DNA of 64,000 nucleotides from Latrodectus hesperus (lineage: Eukaryota > Arthropoda > Arachnida > Araneae > Theridiidae), in the NCBI GenBank assembly GCA_037975125.1, contig CM075852.1, forward strand, positions 496,001 to 560,000, given 5' to 3'. The translations under genes and the position numbers were made by a program. Within the stretch, counting starts at the first letter, position 1, and the number at the start of each line of letters is the position of its first letter. The notes under the pieces are model-generated. The model worked only from the letters and a program-made list of their open reading frames with translations, had not been told where the DNA came from and searched no databases. Below, one piece after another: positions 12,294-25,014 of this stretch.

Positions 12294-14278
12294 GGGTATA
12301 TTGAAGATAAATTGTAGTATAAAGACTCTAATAGAAATTGGAATATTCCTCTTTCAGAGGATATTACCCAGAAGATCTTTAATTTTATAGCTGTATGAAA
12401 TTATTAGTTCACTTAATAAGTTCTGTGAAAAGTGCAAATTAAAATGAAGGATTACATTGATCTTAAAATTATATTCTTATATAAAGTTAAATTTCGCAAC
12501 AGGAAACTGGGAAATAATAAATTGCTCAGGCGTTTAATTTTAAAATTGCCTTCAATGTCATGTTAAATATTCTTTTAGTCAGACAACAATTATATATTAA
12601 ATTAATGAGAAAGTATTGAATAAGAACTTAGAAAATGTGGAAACGAAAAGTTACAAATGTGCAAACATTTTAGAAAATAATAATAGAAAATTTTATTTTA
12701 ATAGATATATTACACAAAAATAATTGGAATATAAATATGCATTGATGTCAGATGCAATTTACATAAAAATATATTTGTGAAATGTTGAATAAATTGCAGG
12801 AATTAGAGATATGTGTCTGGAAATTAGAATCAATTTTATTATTTCAAGCTAACAATTAAATAACTACCTGTGCCTTTCTTTCAGTTCAAAAGTTCATAGG
12901 TTGAATTCTTACTACAGCAATAAATCTTTGAAAGTACAAAATTACTTTAAGCTGTAGATCTAATTTTAAATCAAGAGTAAAAATGATTGTAGAGTTACTC
13001 AAGGAAAGTTTTTCATTTTTCCTAATTTTAAAACTAACTATGTTTTATTCTTGCATATAATTACGGAATTGGTTCATAATATTTAATAACGGTTTTTATT
13101 CATAATGAATTACTATAAAACAAATAAAGACAATAAAAAAATCACGATATTTCATTCAATACATATAAAGAAATATATAAGATATTAAACAAATAGTTCA
13201 ATCTATATTTGATAAAATCTCATTTCATTAAGTAAATCATTAAACACTAAAACTTTTTCCTATCGACATATTCTGCAAAGAAGAATTTTACACATTAAAT
13301 AAATTATGCATCCTTTTGGCAAAAGAATTTACTTATTTTACCATTTTGTAATTATTACTGTTTTCGTAATGAATGTAAAATATTAAGAGCAATTTTAATT
13401 ATCTTTGTTTAACAAAAATTTCGCAGTGTAAAATCACTGAAACAATCACTTTAGACGAAATGTTCAAACTCATTCTTAAACTTTTCACATTAATTTGAAT
13501 CAATTCTATATCTATTTCATAAGAAATTAAGTATATGTTATCTTATCAATTTTGCGCAATTGATATTTTCAAAAACGTGTAATAGAAAATAAGCAAATAG
13601 ATTTATCCATGTTGAATAACAAGGATCAGAGAAGAATGATTGTTCTTATTCATTTAAACTTGACAAATTCTGTGAGATACTCAAGTATTAAGGCATAAAT
13701 TATTTTCAATCATAGTTACCACTGACATCAATTATTTTAAATCAAACGTTTAACTTGCGTGGGAGGAAATTGCTTTATATAAAATAGGAATTCATATTCT
13801 ATATATGGAGCAGTACAAGCTAGAATATTATAAAAGTTGTTTTTAATAAATAGATGCAATTTATAAAGAGTTCACAATACAAAAAAATATAAATGCATAT
13901 TATTAAAGTATGTTTTAAGTTTTCATTTATAAAAACAATCTTCTAAATGAGCAAAGTTCTTATAAATTAATATAATGTGTTACCTTGGAAATTCCTGCCA
14001 AACTTTTTAATTCCTTGTGCGCCATTGCGGAACATTTCTATTTTTAATCGCTATTAATATGCTGATTATTACAAGATTACAATTGATAAAACGACTTTGA
14101 GCTATTTTATGATTAAAATGTTGTTGTATAAAAAGTAAACACTCTGTTGTTAAGAATAGAATTACAGTCATATAAGAATTTACTGCTCATAGTATTATAG
14201 ATTATTTGAAAGAAAAGCCATCAAAAATATTGAATTAATAATTACATATAAAATTAACTGATATTTTTTGTGCTTAAT
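12294..14278. other. AT-rich DNA, no gene seen
   Basis: No supported coding or structural feature. Confidence 0.6.
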
Positions 14279-14770
14279 TGTTCTGATGTTGCCAAAATGT
14301 AAAAGAAAACATTGGATCTCCAATAATAAAACAACGAGAAAATGTATGGAAGAAAATTAAAGCGTCAAGACCACACACAATTTAAAACAAATACTCTTAA
14401 ATTTCTTAAATTTTGTATTCCATTAGAAATTTTAGACCAATATTCTGAGAAGTTGAGATTTTGTGAAAGGAAAGTTTACAGTAAAAAAACATAAAAATTA
14501 TCTTAATAAGATTTGATTTAATTAATCGTTCTGATGCTTTATCCAAGTGCAAAAGAAAACATTCGATACCTGATAATAAAACAACAAGAAAATGTATGAA
14601 AGAAAATTAAAGCTTCAAGACCACAATTTAAAAAGGAGTACTCTAAAATTACTTAAATTTTGTATTCCCTTAAAATTTTTAGATGAATATCTTGTGAAAT
14701 ACAGTTTTTAAAAGGAATTTTTACAGTAAAAAAACGTAAAAATTTTCTTAATATGATTTTAATTCCAGCA
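14279..14770. repeat. 248-bp tandem duplication, two copies
   Basis: TTCTGATG at 14281 recurs at 14529, and the copies stay aligned through GTGCAAAAGAAAACATTCGA, ACAACRAGAAAATGTATGRA, AATTAAAGCKTCAAGACCAC, TTAAATTTTGTATTCC and TTTACAGTAAAAAAACRTAA. Small indels and substitutions separate them. It is not obviously coding. The sequence just before 14279 resembles that before the second copy, so an older third unit may precede. Confidence 0.85.
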
Positions 14771-15129
14771 GCTATGCGTGAATGATACATTAATGAAAAT
14801 ATAATTCGCCTCAAATTTACATAGATTTTCATTTCTTATTTATGTGTTTTCATTACTTTATTTATTTTTAAGTTTCCATTTCCCAATGATTTTAAAAATA
14901 AATGATTTTAATAAAATAAAATAAAAGGTTTAAATTTATTTTATTTTAAATAATATTTTTACATTTTTTCTTATAGTTGTAATTTAAATGTTGTAAATGT
15001 TAAAATGAACATGTAAATCTTTTATTTGTTGGATTCAATAATAAATTATTCCCATTAAATTTAAGAAATTATAGAATTTCTTTATAACTATTGAAATATC
15101 GTGAACTGTTGAAGCTAAAATTGAGACAT

Positions 15130-16010
15130 TTTAAATTAATACTTGTTAAACATTTGATAACACACGTTTCTTAATAATTTTGTTAAGTTATACTCATATA
15201 GGTATTTACATAGAAATATTAAAAACACATAATAAGTTTTGTTGCTTAAATCTAAATGAATATAAAATCTAATAAATTATTTTTATTCAAAGCAATTTTA
15301 AAAAATGAAGAAAATGATTTAAATTTTAAGTTCATTTAATTAAACGCCCACATCAGTACACTTCTATTTTTAATACTTTGCTTCAAACATTTCGTTTTTA
15401 ATATAAAAAAGTTAAGAAATTTAACGAAAATATGTATTAAAATATGTAATGAATTATATTTTTCTTAATTAATTTAATAAAAAATTGTAATGAGCTGTGG
15501 ATTTTTAGACTGATTTGTAAATAAAAAATGATATTGAAATTTTAATTTCTTTTTATGAAAAGTTTACATTAAAAAGTAATCTGTTTGTTTCATATTTGAA
15601 AAAATGGATTTTTAGAAAAAGGTTTTTTTTTCATCAAATATGAGATGAATAAATAACTTTTTAATGTATGTTTTTCATAAAAAGTAGTTAGAAAAATTTG
15701 GTAAATTTAACTCTTTAAGTTTTATTGAAAAAATATAAATTAAAAATATATTACTTGTTATTTGTAACAGAATAAATGGAAAATTGTATAAACTTTTTTC
15801 AAGTTGAGTATATTTTGTAAATGGGATGTAAAATTATCAACTTCTTTTCATTAAACACCTACATGAGTAATTTAGTTTTCTTTCGTATTTGATAACAAAT
15901 TGTTTCAATTTTAGTAATTTATAATATTTACTATCAATTATAAAAAATATGGTGCAAAATTGAATTCACGTTTATTCCAATTTTGGGAATAAAAAATCTA
16001 ATAAGCATTT
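15130..16010. repeat. Decayed tandem array, about 250-bp period
   Basis: A block like TTCATTTAATTAAACGCCCA-CATCAGTA at about 15335 recurs, altered, near 15560-15600 and 15842 (TTCATTAAACACCTACATGA). The flanking TTTGATAACA and AAAATCTAATAA motifs also repeat. Spacing is close to that of the 248-bp duplication at 14279, but the sequences do not obviously match. The copies are heavily diverged. Confidence 0.35.
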
Positions 16011-16970
16011 TTATATGAATAATTTTAAATAGAGAAAGAAGAAAAAATTCCAAATGTTTTTAAGGAAATCCTTTACCATTGCATCATACATTGCAGTAGT
16101 GTTTGATGGCAAACATTTCAAAATTAAATTTAATAAAAGTATAATTTACTAAAATGTAAAATAAATACATTAAAATACCTTAAAAATCATATTTTTCTGA
16201 CACAATAAATCAAAAATCTAATTTTTATACAGTTAAATTTTAAAGCTGAAATATATATAAATCCCAATCTTAATTGTTTAAAACATATTAAATACCAATT
16301 TATGTTTCATAATAGATATTTGAAAATTAATTTTTGGTGAGTTTCAATGGTTAATATTTGTAAATTTTTCCCAATTTTCTGAAACCGGTCTGACGAAAGA
16401 CAAACAGCAACAATTTCTGTTTTTGCTGTAAAGTACATTACAGATCGAATTATTAATAAGCAAATAATTGGCTAGTTTATGAACTTTTCTGTATTTGTTA
16501 TAGAGTGATGACTTTTAAAAAAAGAAATATTTTCGGAATTTCATAAAATAATTAACTATAAACCATTTATTCAATACAATATAATATTACAGCCCTTATA
16601 TATTTATAAAATATTGAAATATTGTATATTTATTTTTCTGTAAATATTATTATTAAAGCTTTTTTTCTAAAATTTTCTTTTTAAGCATTTGATTTTCGAC
16701 TTAACTTAAATATTTATAGTCAATTAATTTAAGACTTTTAATCTAATAACTAATTGTGACTTCTTAAATTATATTTGAAATAAAGTGTATTAGGTCAATA
16801 AGTTAATCAATTATGTCTCTGAATAACATGTCACTTTTTTGTGACATTTGAAGTGATTATTCTGAGTCACTTAAATTTATTTCCAAGACATCTTAAAAAA
16901 AATACTTGTAATTTATCAAGCCTATAGAGCAGATCAGCACTGTTGAATAATAACAACAACTTATATTAGA
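16011..16970. other. AT-rich DNA up to the assembly gap, no gene seen
   Basis: No supported feature. Two apparent minus frames that span the gap are artefacts of N translation. Confidence 0.6.
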
Positions 16971-17470
16971 NNNNNNNNNNNNNNNNNNNNNNNNNNNNNN
17001 NNNNNNNNNNNNNNNNNNNNNNNNNNNNNNNNNNNNNNNNNNNNNNNNNNNNNNNNNNNNNNNNNNNNNNNNNNNNNNNNNNNNNNNNNNNNNNNNNNNN
17101 NNNNNNNNNNNNNNNNNNNNNNNNNNNNNNNNNNNNNNNNNNNNNNNNNNNNNNNNNNNNNNNNNNNNNNNNNNNNNNNNNNNNNNNNNNNNNNNNNNNN
17201 NNNNNNNNNNNNNNNNNNNNNNNNNNNNNNNNNNNNNNNNNNNNNNNNNNNNNNNNNNNNNNNNNNNNNNNNNNNNNNNNNNNNNNNNNNNNNNNNNNNN
17301 NNNNNNNNNNNNNNNNNNNNNNNNNNNNNNNNNNNNNNNNNNNNNNNNNNNNNNNNNNNNNNNNNNNNNNNNNNNNNNNNNNNNNNNNNNNNNNNNNNNN
17401 NNNNNNNNNNNNNNNNNNNNNNNNNNNNNNNNNNNNNNNNNNNNNNNNNNNNNNNNNNNNNNNNNNNNNN
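16971..17470. other. Assembly gap of exactly 500 N
   Basis: The run of N is exactly 500 bases, a usual placeholder size. The right edge opens into TATATATATA, so the assembly probably broke inside a (TA)n tract and the true gap length is unknown. Confidence 0.99.
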
Positions 17471-19020
17471 TATATATATAAAATACAAATGTTTCAAATT
17501 TTACTACCATTAGGACTAGTGTTTTTCTGCATGTTAAACTTATCGAATACTTTTATGTCAATTATTTCTGATAAACACCAATAATGCTAATTATTTTTCA
17601 CTGAAGAATATAATTAAAATATAATTAAAGGAGAAATAACTATTAATTAATTAGCAGAAAATCTCTAAAAAAATCAAACAAGGGACTTTAAAAATACCAC
17701 ATTCTTCTCGAATTGTAATTGTTTAAAACAATATATTATAATTTGTTTTTAATTTAGAGAAGCACATTTAAATTTTATAATTTTTTTTCTTTTTTTAGGG
17801 TGAAATCAGAAAAAAATAGAGTATTTAGTATAAACTAAAATTCTTATGTAATTGAAATGTCTATTTTCCCTTTAAATTCAAGTAAAAGGGAAGACTAAAG
17901 ATATAAAGAAAAATGTTCTTACGTAATATTTGGATTCCGCTTTTTAAAATTCTTGTGAATCATCAAAAATGTACTTTCTATAAGAAATAAATTTAGGCTG
18001 CATCAGTTTATTTTATATGAGACATACATTTTTTTAATATAAATTGGTCATTCTTTAAGTACTTAATTGGAATCTTAACCCAAACCTCTAAGATTATTTT
18101 AATTTCGTAAAAGTAACATTTAAAATTGTTCACTACTTAATAAACAAACTCGAAACACAAATGCTGTGTAATCAGAATCGCATATACTTATATTTATCAT
18201 AATTATTTTACAATTGTAGATCCCATAGAATCTTGAGCTTTCTCAAGCTTTTTTCTATGAAAATCTTTAGCTTCCATTTTTTTTTCGGAAAATGTTTTCA
18301 AATTTATCAGAAAAACTTTAAAGTAAGTCAACAGCGTTTTTTTTTCTTTTTCATTGTTAAGATTTCATGCTTTGAAATCAAGTTATGACTAAAAAATTGC
18401 TATTCAAAATATTTTATTCGTTAGTAAATACTCCATTCTACATTTCTTCAGACCAAACTCAAACACCTGGTAATAAAGTGTAATTAGGAAAAACTTATTC
18501 GTATGATCTATTGTACAATTACTGACTTACAAATGCACATAATAAACCACTTGAGGTTTCTTAATTTTTGATAAATAATTACTCACTTAACTGGCTTTTT
18601 CAGTTGCTGATTATTCTGCATAAATTGCTTTGTACAAAAGAATTTGTTAATGCGTATGTAAGATACAATCATCTATTGAAATCTTTTCTAGGAATTTAAC
18701 TTTAGCTTATATGCATTTCATTTTTCAAATAAAGACTAAATTTTTTCTGCTGAAATTATCTATTAATCAACATCATTCATTTTTCAAACATTTTTTATGA
18801 AATTCATTTATTTAGTTTATAATGTTACAAGAATATTCCCCAAAACAGAACCAAATTATAGAGAAAACTTACGTATACCCATCAAGATTAATTAGCAAAA
18901 TTTATTAATGAATAAAAGGATTTTTTAACATACATCTGTATTAGATAAGTAATTATTATCGAATAAACCTTAGTTATTTATTAAATGTGTTTTTTTATGA
19001 AAATCTTAGGAAAAATAGTA
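17471..19020. other. AT-rich DNA, no gene seen
   Basis: No supported feature beyond the TA edge of the gap. Confidence 0.6.
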
Positions 19021-19345
19021 ATTCTGCAAAATGTCACCTGGACATCTCCAATCCAATATTTAACATTCTTCACCAGGTTTTGAGATGCAGATAATGTCAT
19101 CGAAAATCCTTCAAAATCAAAATAAGCTCTGCTATTTCTGGTAAAAAGTCACGAATGTCCTCTATACGCCTACATATCCTGTCATCTTGTCATCCAATGA
19201 GCAGCTTGTTGCATATTTTACCGACGTCCAAAGAGATTGTCCTACATTCGCAAGTATTATGCATTTTGCATTAGAATGAAATGCATTCCGGAATATTCAG
19301 CAGTATTGAGGTCTGTAATACAGTATTCCCAAACACGACTATATT
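19021..19345 (-). other. GC-richer island with a minus-strand frame broken by one TGA
   Basis: This patch is GC-richer than its surroundings. On the minus strand, from 19270 down to a stop at 19097-19099, 57 codons contain a single internal TGA (near 19190). The right-hand part reads CRTISLDVGKICNKLLIG and, after the stop, CRRIEDIRDFLPEIAELILI, a composition more protein-like than the background. I do not recognise it. It may be a fossil gene or transposon fragment. Confidence 0.2.
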
Positions 19346-20815
19346 TTGTTGGCTTAAAATATTAGAGATTCAAAAATGTGACTTGTTTTGCTAGCAAGTT
19401 GTTGTTGCATTTGTAGATGGAATATTATAAAAAAAGTATTGTTGCTTTCATTATTGAAAATAATTTATTTGATCTGATTCAATCAACTGAATGTCTGATG
19501 AATATTTATTAAAGCAGATTAACAGTCTGTCCGCAATTTGATTTTTAAAAGTAAGGCTTAATGTTTTTGTAATCCAACTTAGTTTTGCTGAAATATTTAA
19601 AATATAAATGAATTTTATAATTATATTTACTTATAATATCAATTAAAAATATTACACAGAGTAGCATCTAAACACTTTCTTGGATTTTACGCCAAATATA
19701 TTAAACGAAACATTTTATAAGAATGTCCTAATATTTCATGATAGATGAAAATATATTTGGTTTAGGATGTAGTTTTTAAATCATCGTAAGACAGCTTAAC
19801 ATGTGTGGATGTAATCTACTTCAGTTAAAGAAAATAAATTTTAAGAAACATTGAAAATATTACAATATATTTTATTGATCTTAGTATTAAAATATCAATT
19901 CATCCTATACTCTAAAATTTATAAAAACCAATAATATTTACTTAATGTTAAATTATGTAAAAATGTTTATGCAAAACAAGACTTCACAAATTTTAGAATT
20001 CGAAATAAATTCATAAAGTTAACACTTATCTAGATAAGGAAAGTGTGTAACAAGAAAAGCTAAATTAAGTCGGCAATAAATCTGAGTAAAGTAATAAGAA
20101 ATAATTACGATAATATTTTTTAAACACAGAAAATGAATAGCTATTGTATTTAGCTAGGAATATTCTTCCCTTATAAAGATATTTAGATAATTTTAACATT
20201 GATGGGATAAATATGTTATAATTTTTTAAATGCATTCAGGTAATTCTGATAATTTGATTATGTTTAAATCTTAGTATTGTATTCATTTGAAAATACCAAA
20301 CAAAAATCATTTTGCTTAAAGTTTGCCAACGATATTATTTCTCTTCACAGTGACAAATTAAAGAACTCACAATTTATTTTATTTTTGACTATCACAAAAT
20401 ATTAAATTTGTTGAAATTAATGAAAGAACTAATAACAAAAATTAAAATTTTCATTACTATCTACTTCGCAAGTGAACCCATGCATCTTTTTATCTTAAGC
20501 TTATATGTTATGTTAATTTTTTATACATTAAATCAAAATAAATTTTATATCTTTAAAATAAAATAAAAGTTTCAATTTGAAGAAAATATTTGCGATAGTA
20601 ATAAGGAAATTAAATTTCTTCTGAAAAAGTGAAAGGTAGCATAAATGAATGAGACAAACAAACTACATGAATTTTTTAATTAATTATCGTGGATATCCAG
20701 GAAAAGATTACCTTATAATATGAAAGTTTATAAAACCAGTATTCATTGAAAAAAGCAATTTCGTTACATAAACGAAATTTCTTGTACTTTTCTTTATAAT
20801 TCTCCCTCATATTTA
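19346..20815. other. AT-rich DNA, no gene seen
   Basis: No supported feature. Confidence 0.6.
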
Positions 20816-21640
20816 CTTTGGCGCATCTTTATCTGAATCTTGCGCCATAAAACCTAACCAACCATGTTATTTATACATGAGTCACATTTGATAATGAGCT
20901 TCATAATTCTCATGTTATATTCTTCGGGTACTAAATCACCAAACCACGTGGTGCGACATCATTTTTCTAATCTTCATCCCTTCCAAGCCTATAAAACCCA
21001 GAATTTCTTTCAGATTAGGTAAACAATGAAAATTGTTAGAAGATAGAAATGTCCCCTCCAAATTGACTCGGAAATTCTTGGATTGCGGCAGTAATGTGAA
21101 AGGAGCAGAAGCAGTGAAGAAACCCGATTCTATCAGATAGCTTTTATCGCCTCTGTTGTTAAAGGCACGCTGTAATTTCATTAAAATCTCACATAAGACC
21201 CTCTTCCACTCTGAGTTTTTCTAAGGATTAGCTTCGATTGCTCTGCCATTTTGACAGAAAACGAAAGGAATATGATATGGAATCTTGAAGCTCGTGATTA
21301 GATACTATATTCTTAATGTAGGGAAGTATTACGAAGAGATATGATGGAATTTCATGTATGTAACAATTTTTTTCACAATAAACTTTGCACTTTTTATTTT
21401 GTAAAACAAACCGGTCTTTATTTTCTGGATGAATTTTTTAACACCTGTATTTCCGGAACCAGGAATAAGGAAACGGAATTATCTACACATAAAATGGGAC
21501 AATCGGCTTCAGATCAGAATCCCTGGTCAGTCCATAACTGTGTGTGTCCCAATTATTTTTCTGATTATACCTGAATGTAGCAAGAACGGGTTCATTAACA
21601 GAATTCCTCATTCTCAAATTTTGAGTAGAAAATTATAACA
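20816..21640. other. GC-richer island with short frames, unassigned
   Basis: An 825-bp stretch of raised GC. On the minus strand an ATG at 21181 opens 81 codons to 20936 (SYLIESGFFTASAPFTLLPQ, then CLPNLKEILGFIGLEGMKIR) with fairly normal amino-acid use. Just upstream a 22-codon frame starts MAEQSKLILRK. On the plus strand two overlapping frames (21341-21574 and 21429-21638) cover the right half. A GGCGCA/TGCGCC pair with a 15-nt loop lies at about 20820-20846. None matches a family I recognise. A processed pseudogene, UTR or mobile-element fragment are all possible. Confidence 0.25.
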
Positions 21641-22200
21641 TAAATAAAACTATCCTCAAACTACATAATGCCCACTGATTTTGGGTTCAGATAAGAGATA
21701 TTATCAAGTTCAGATATATAAAATTCATTGGCATACAATTAATTTAAAAAGAGACAGTAAAGATTACAAGTTACAGAAACAATATAAATTATTAATTAAG
21801 AAGAAATTTCCTTATTTTAAATCTAATATTTCGCTTAATATAAAAATAATTAACACACACTTTTTTTTATTTTATGGATTTGTAACGTTGATAAATTTCT
21901 TTGAATAAAGAAATGATTATTGAAAAGGTCTTAAACTAATAATATTGTTTCGTAAATGTAAGATCATTTACTGAAGTAACGAACTCCAGACAATTTATGT
22001 AACAACTAAGTGAAGATTGTATTTTGAATCATTTAATAAAATATTCGGATTATTTGATCTTACATTCAAGTTTTTATATTAAATATTCTCCTTGCATTGA
22101 TGAAAAGGAAACGGATTTATCCTTGGTTTTTATATTCCATTTCTCACTGCAATGTAAGAAAGATTTTTTAACTCTTTTAAATTTATATTTTGAAATTTTA
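21641..22200. other. AT-rich DNA, no gene supported
   Basis: Frames of 64-75 codons here are Lys/Asn/Ile/Phe-rich and of the kind expected by chance at this base composition. Confidence 0.5.
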
Positions 22201-22212
22201 ATTAATGACTTT

Positions 22213-22352
22213 TGGTAAGTAATAATATCAATTATTGCTTACCAAATTCATTTATCAATTATTACTTAATAATATCATTATTAATAAATATTATTATTAA
22301 TTAATAATATTAATATTAATTATTGCATAATAATATCAATTATTACTTATCA
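22213..22352. repeat. Foldback cluster of short inverted and direct repeats
   Basis: TGGTAAGTAATAAT at about 22213 is mirrored by AATTATTGCTTACCA ending near 22245, a near-perfect palindrome. The core AATAATATCAATTATTRCTTA appears again near 22252-22265 and 22325-22350, with ATTATTAATAAT runs between. The whole block could fold on itself. It may be a remnant of a small inverted-repeat element. Confidence 0.6.
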
Positions 22353-23670
22353 AGCTTTAGCATTTAGCTAAAATTTCTTAAAAATACATAAACTCATTAA
22401 ATTTACATTTAAAATAATCTTTTTAAAATAAATAAACTTTTAAATTAATTTCTCAATGTATATTACTTCTTAAAACTTTGAAATTACTCGATTAATTGTT
22501 CAATAATTATTTACAGTATATCAATAAGACTCTTTAAAAATGAGGGATGCATTGAGAAACGATATCGTTTTTGAAGTACAATATTTTAAATAATATTCTG
22601 TCCAATTTTGAACAAAAAAGAGAATTTTTACTTTGCACAGAAATATATTCTGGAATGATTAATTTGATATTTTACAGTATCCTAAATACAATACAGGAAA
22701 ACACAATTCATCATCTTATATTTTGAAAAGCAATATCTAAGTGGATATCTGAAAAAAGTAATTTCTTTATTCTGAAACCATCCATAAATTCGTAAACTGT
22801 GCTGTTTTAAAAGGTTGTAATAAAACATTTTATGTTTGCAAATCGGAAATTTATTATTTTTATTAAAAAATTTATTAACGAAAATTGAAAATTCATGAAG
22901 AAATGATCTATTTTTTATGCAAACCACATTATTTTGCTAAATATTGATGATATTTCAATTTTTTTAATAGTAGGATGTCAGTTTATTTCAGACTATTGAA
23001 AATTCAGTGAGTGATATAAAAACACGTTTTATTCAGCTGAAATAGTGTATTCCAAATGACTAACATAACGCCAATGCATTCATTTCTTAAAAATCTCAAG
23101 CTTCAGATAGTAATGACATTATGTTAAGATAACTCTTAACTATAACACTTACGGAACCTGAGATTGACTTTTAGAAACAGAAAATATTTTAAATTAAGAT
23201 AGACATAAATGTGAATTTAATTTGTGAGAAATCCAAATGAAAAATATGTGATCATTAACACTATGATGTTAATCAATCAATCAATAAATATTTATGCATG
23301 CTTTATTCTCAGTTCTACGGACACAAGAAACTGAAATCAAAAAGTAAATTCCAAATCAAGTAAAACAAAGCACAACTTAATTCTTAAGAAACATTTTGCC
23401 ATTGATATATGTTATCATGGATTTAATTAGCAATTATAGGACTATGATCGACGATTATCGGTTAAATAACATACACTGAATGATTTTGGCTTTCTCTTCA
23501 GAAATATAATATTATCTCTTTTTCAAAAATATAATTTGTATAGTAAGAAGTTTATTAAAGTATAATCATTCACAAAAAGAACAAACATTAAATTCTAGAT
23601 ATTCTTATTTCATAATATTCTCAATAGCTGAAATATATAAGATAATGAACTTCCTATCCTCAAGAAAAGG
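22353..23670. other. AT-rich DNA, no gene seen
   Basis: No supported feature. An 81-codon minus frame (22682-22927) is low-complexity and not supported. Confidence 0.55.
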
Positions 23671-23748
23671 AAGGTGCTTTTTCATAAATTTCTTTTCGGT
23701 CAATTTACAGTTCCCATCATTTCGTTCCTGAAATACTATTCTTTCCAG

Positions 23749-23992
23749 GCGATAAATTTAGACTTGTTGAAAACTAACGTTGGCTCTATTTCAAAGTTGT
23801 CTATGAAAAGAGTTATTTCACTTTTAGAAAAAAATGTTTCAACTAAAACAACTAAGCTGGAATTTCGGCATGTGCAACTAACTGCTGCAGGATATTTTTG
23901 AACAGCACTTGAACAAAGTGTATCTGACATACAGAGCAATTCTTATGGATAGATTGGGTGATATTCTTTTCGAATTCCAGAAATATTCCTAA
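23749..23992 (+). pseudogene. Possible gustatory-receptor-like C-terminal exon (7tm_7), frameshifted
   Basis: A strong acceptor (ATTCTTTCCAG) ends at 23748. The following frame gives ISKLSMKRVISLLEKNV, then KLEFRHVQLTAAGYF, and meets TGA at 23899-23901. One base over, the frame beginning at 23891 continues EQHLNKVYLTYRAILMD to TAA at 23990-23992. Read across this shift, the order resembles the end of arthropod gustatory receptors: a soluble helix, a segment before the last membrane helix (…T A.G.F…), then a TY-containing helix close to the stop. AATAAA follows at 24053-24058. The family call rests on a short, weakly conserved motif remembered from the family. No upstream exons were identified. 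It could be a broken receptor exon, a sequencing error in a real one, or coincidence. Confidence 0.35.
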
Positions 23993-24374
23993 AGAAAAAC
24001 ATATTTTTCTTGTAGCTTAAAGCTGCTCAACTTATTGCGTTAAATATTTTAAAATAAAATCTTTGAAATATATTTGATAACTATGATTTGAGAGATTTCG
24101 AGTAAAATATGGAAGGTACTTTTTCTGTATTTTTTTAATTTATAATACTATAACCCATATTTCTTTGAAAAAAACTTGATCTGTATTTATCCTCTAATTT
24201 TTTTATTTTTTATTTTTTAATTTGTTATTTCAAAATTTAAGAAACTTTTTCCTTAAACTAAATTATTCTAATAACATAAATGCAGAATTCTATTCCAGTC
24301 ATTTAATTTGTAACAAATTTTAAAATAAAATAATTTTTTATTAACTTATAAATTGTTATTAACATTTCAAATAA
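23993..24374. other. AT-rich flank with polyadenylation signal, no gene seen
   Basis: Contains AATAAA at 24053-24058, 61 bp after the receptor-like exon. Otherwise featureless. Confidence 0.4.
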
Positions 24375-24450
24375 ATAATAATTTTAAAATATAAATTTGA
24401 AATTTATAATAATTTTAAAATATAAATTTGAAATTAATAATAATTTTAAT
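24375..24450. repeat. 31-bp tandem duplication
   Basis: ATAATTTTAAAATATAAATT with TTGAAATTTA occurs twice at a 31-bp offset, and a third partial copy follows. Confidence 0.8.
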
Positions 24451-24729
24451 TTTATTAAAATGTCAAAGTTTTACATTAAAGTAAAAGTTAATCCTTCCAT
24501 ATATATTTATCAACTTTGGAATAATGTCAATTACCCTTATAAATTTTCATATTGAGAAATAGTTGTTAAATATTATATTTTCTCAATACTTTTTAAGTCA
24601 GGCAATCCTAATTTTTTTTAATTTAAAATTTTTTTAAATAATTTTATTAATTTATCAGTAATTTTATTATTTTACTTTTTTATTTTTAATTTTTTAAAAT
24701 TTTTTATCATTATATTTTTTACACCTTTA

Positions 24730-24760
<31 letters not shown>

Positions 24761-24780
24761 GTATATATATATATATATTT
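24730..24780. repeat. Two short (TA)n runs
   Basis: Two TA runs of about 20-24 bp are separated by a few bases. Confidence 0.9.
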
Positions 24781-25014
24781 ATATTATATAAAAAAAATAT
24801 AATTAAAAAATAATAGTTAATAATTAATTCATAAAAACTTTAAAAAATTTAATTATTATGCACATTTTTCCTGATATTTGGTAACACTGCATTTGTGGGA
24901 GATATAGTTTTTCCTATAAGCCAACATTTACAAACTATATATGAAGTGATAAAATATTACTATTTTGGAGAATAGCATTTTATTGTTCACGCACTTCGTG
25001 TTTCCAGCTTCAGT

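Noticed and set aside
16893..17510. Two long minus frames across the gap
   Set aside because: They consist of translated N and have no evidence.
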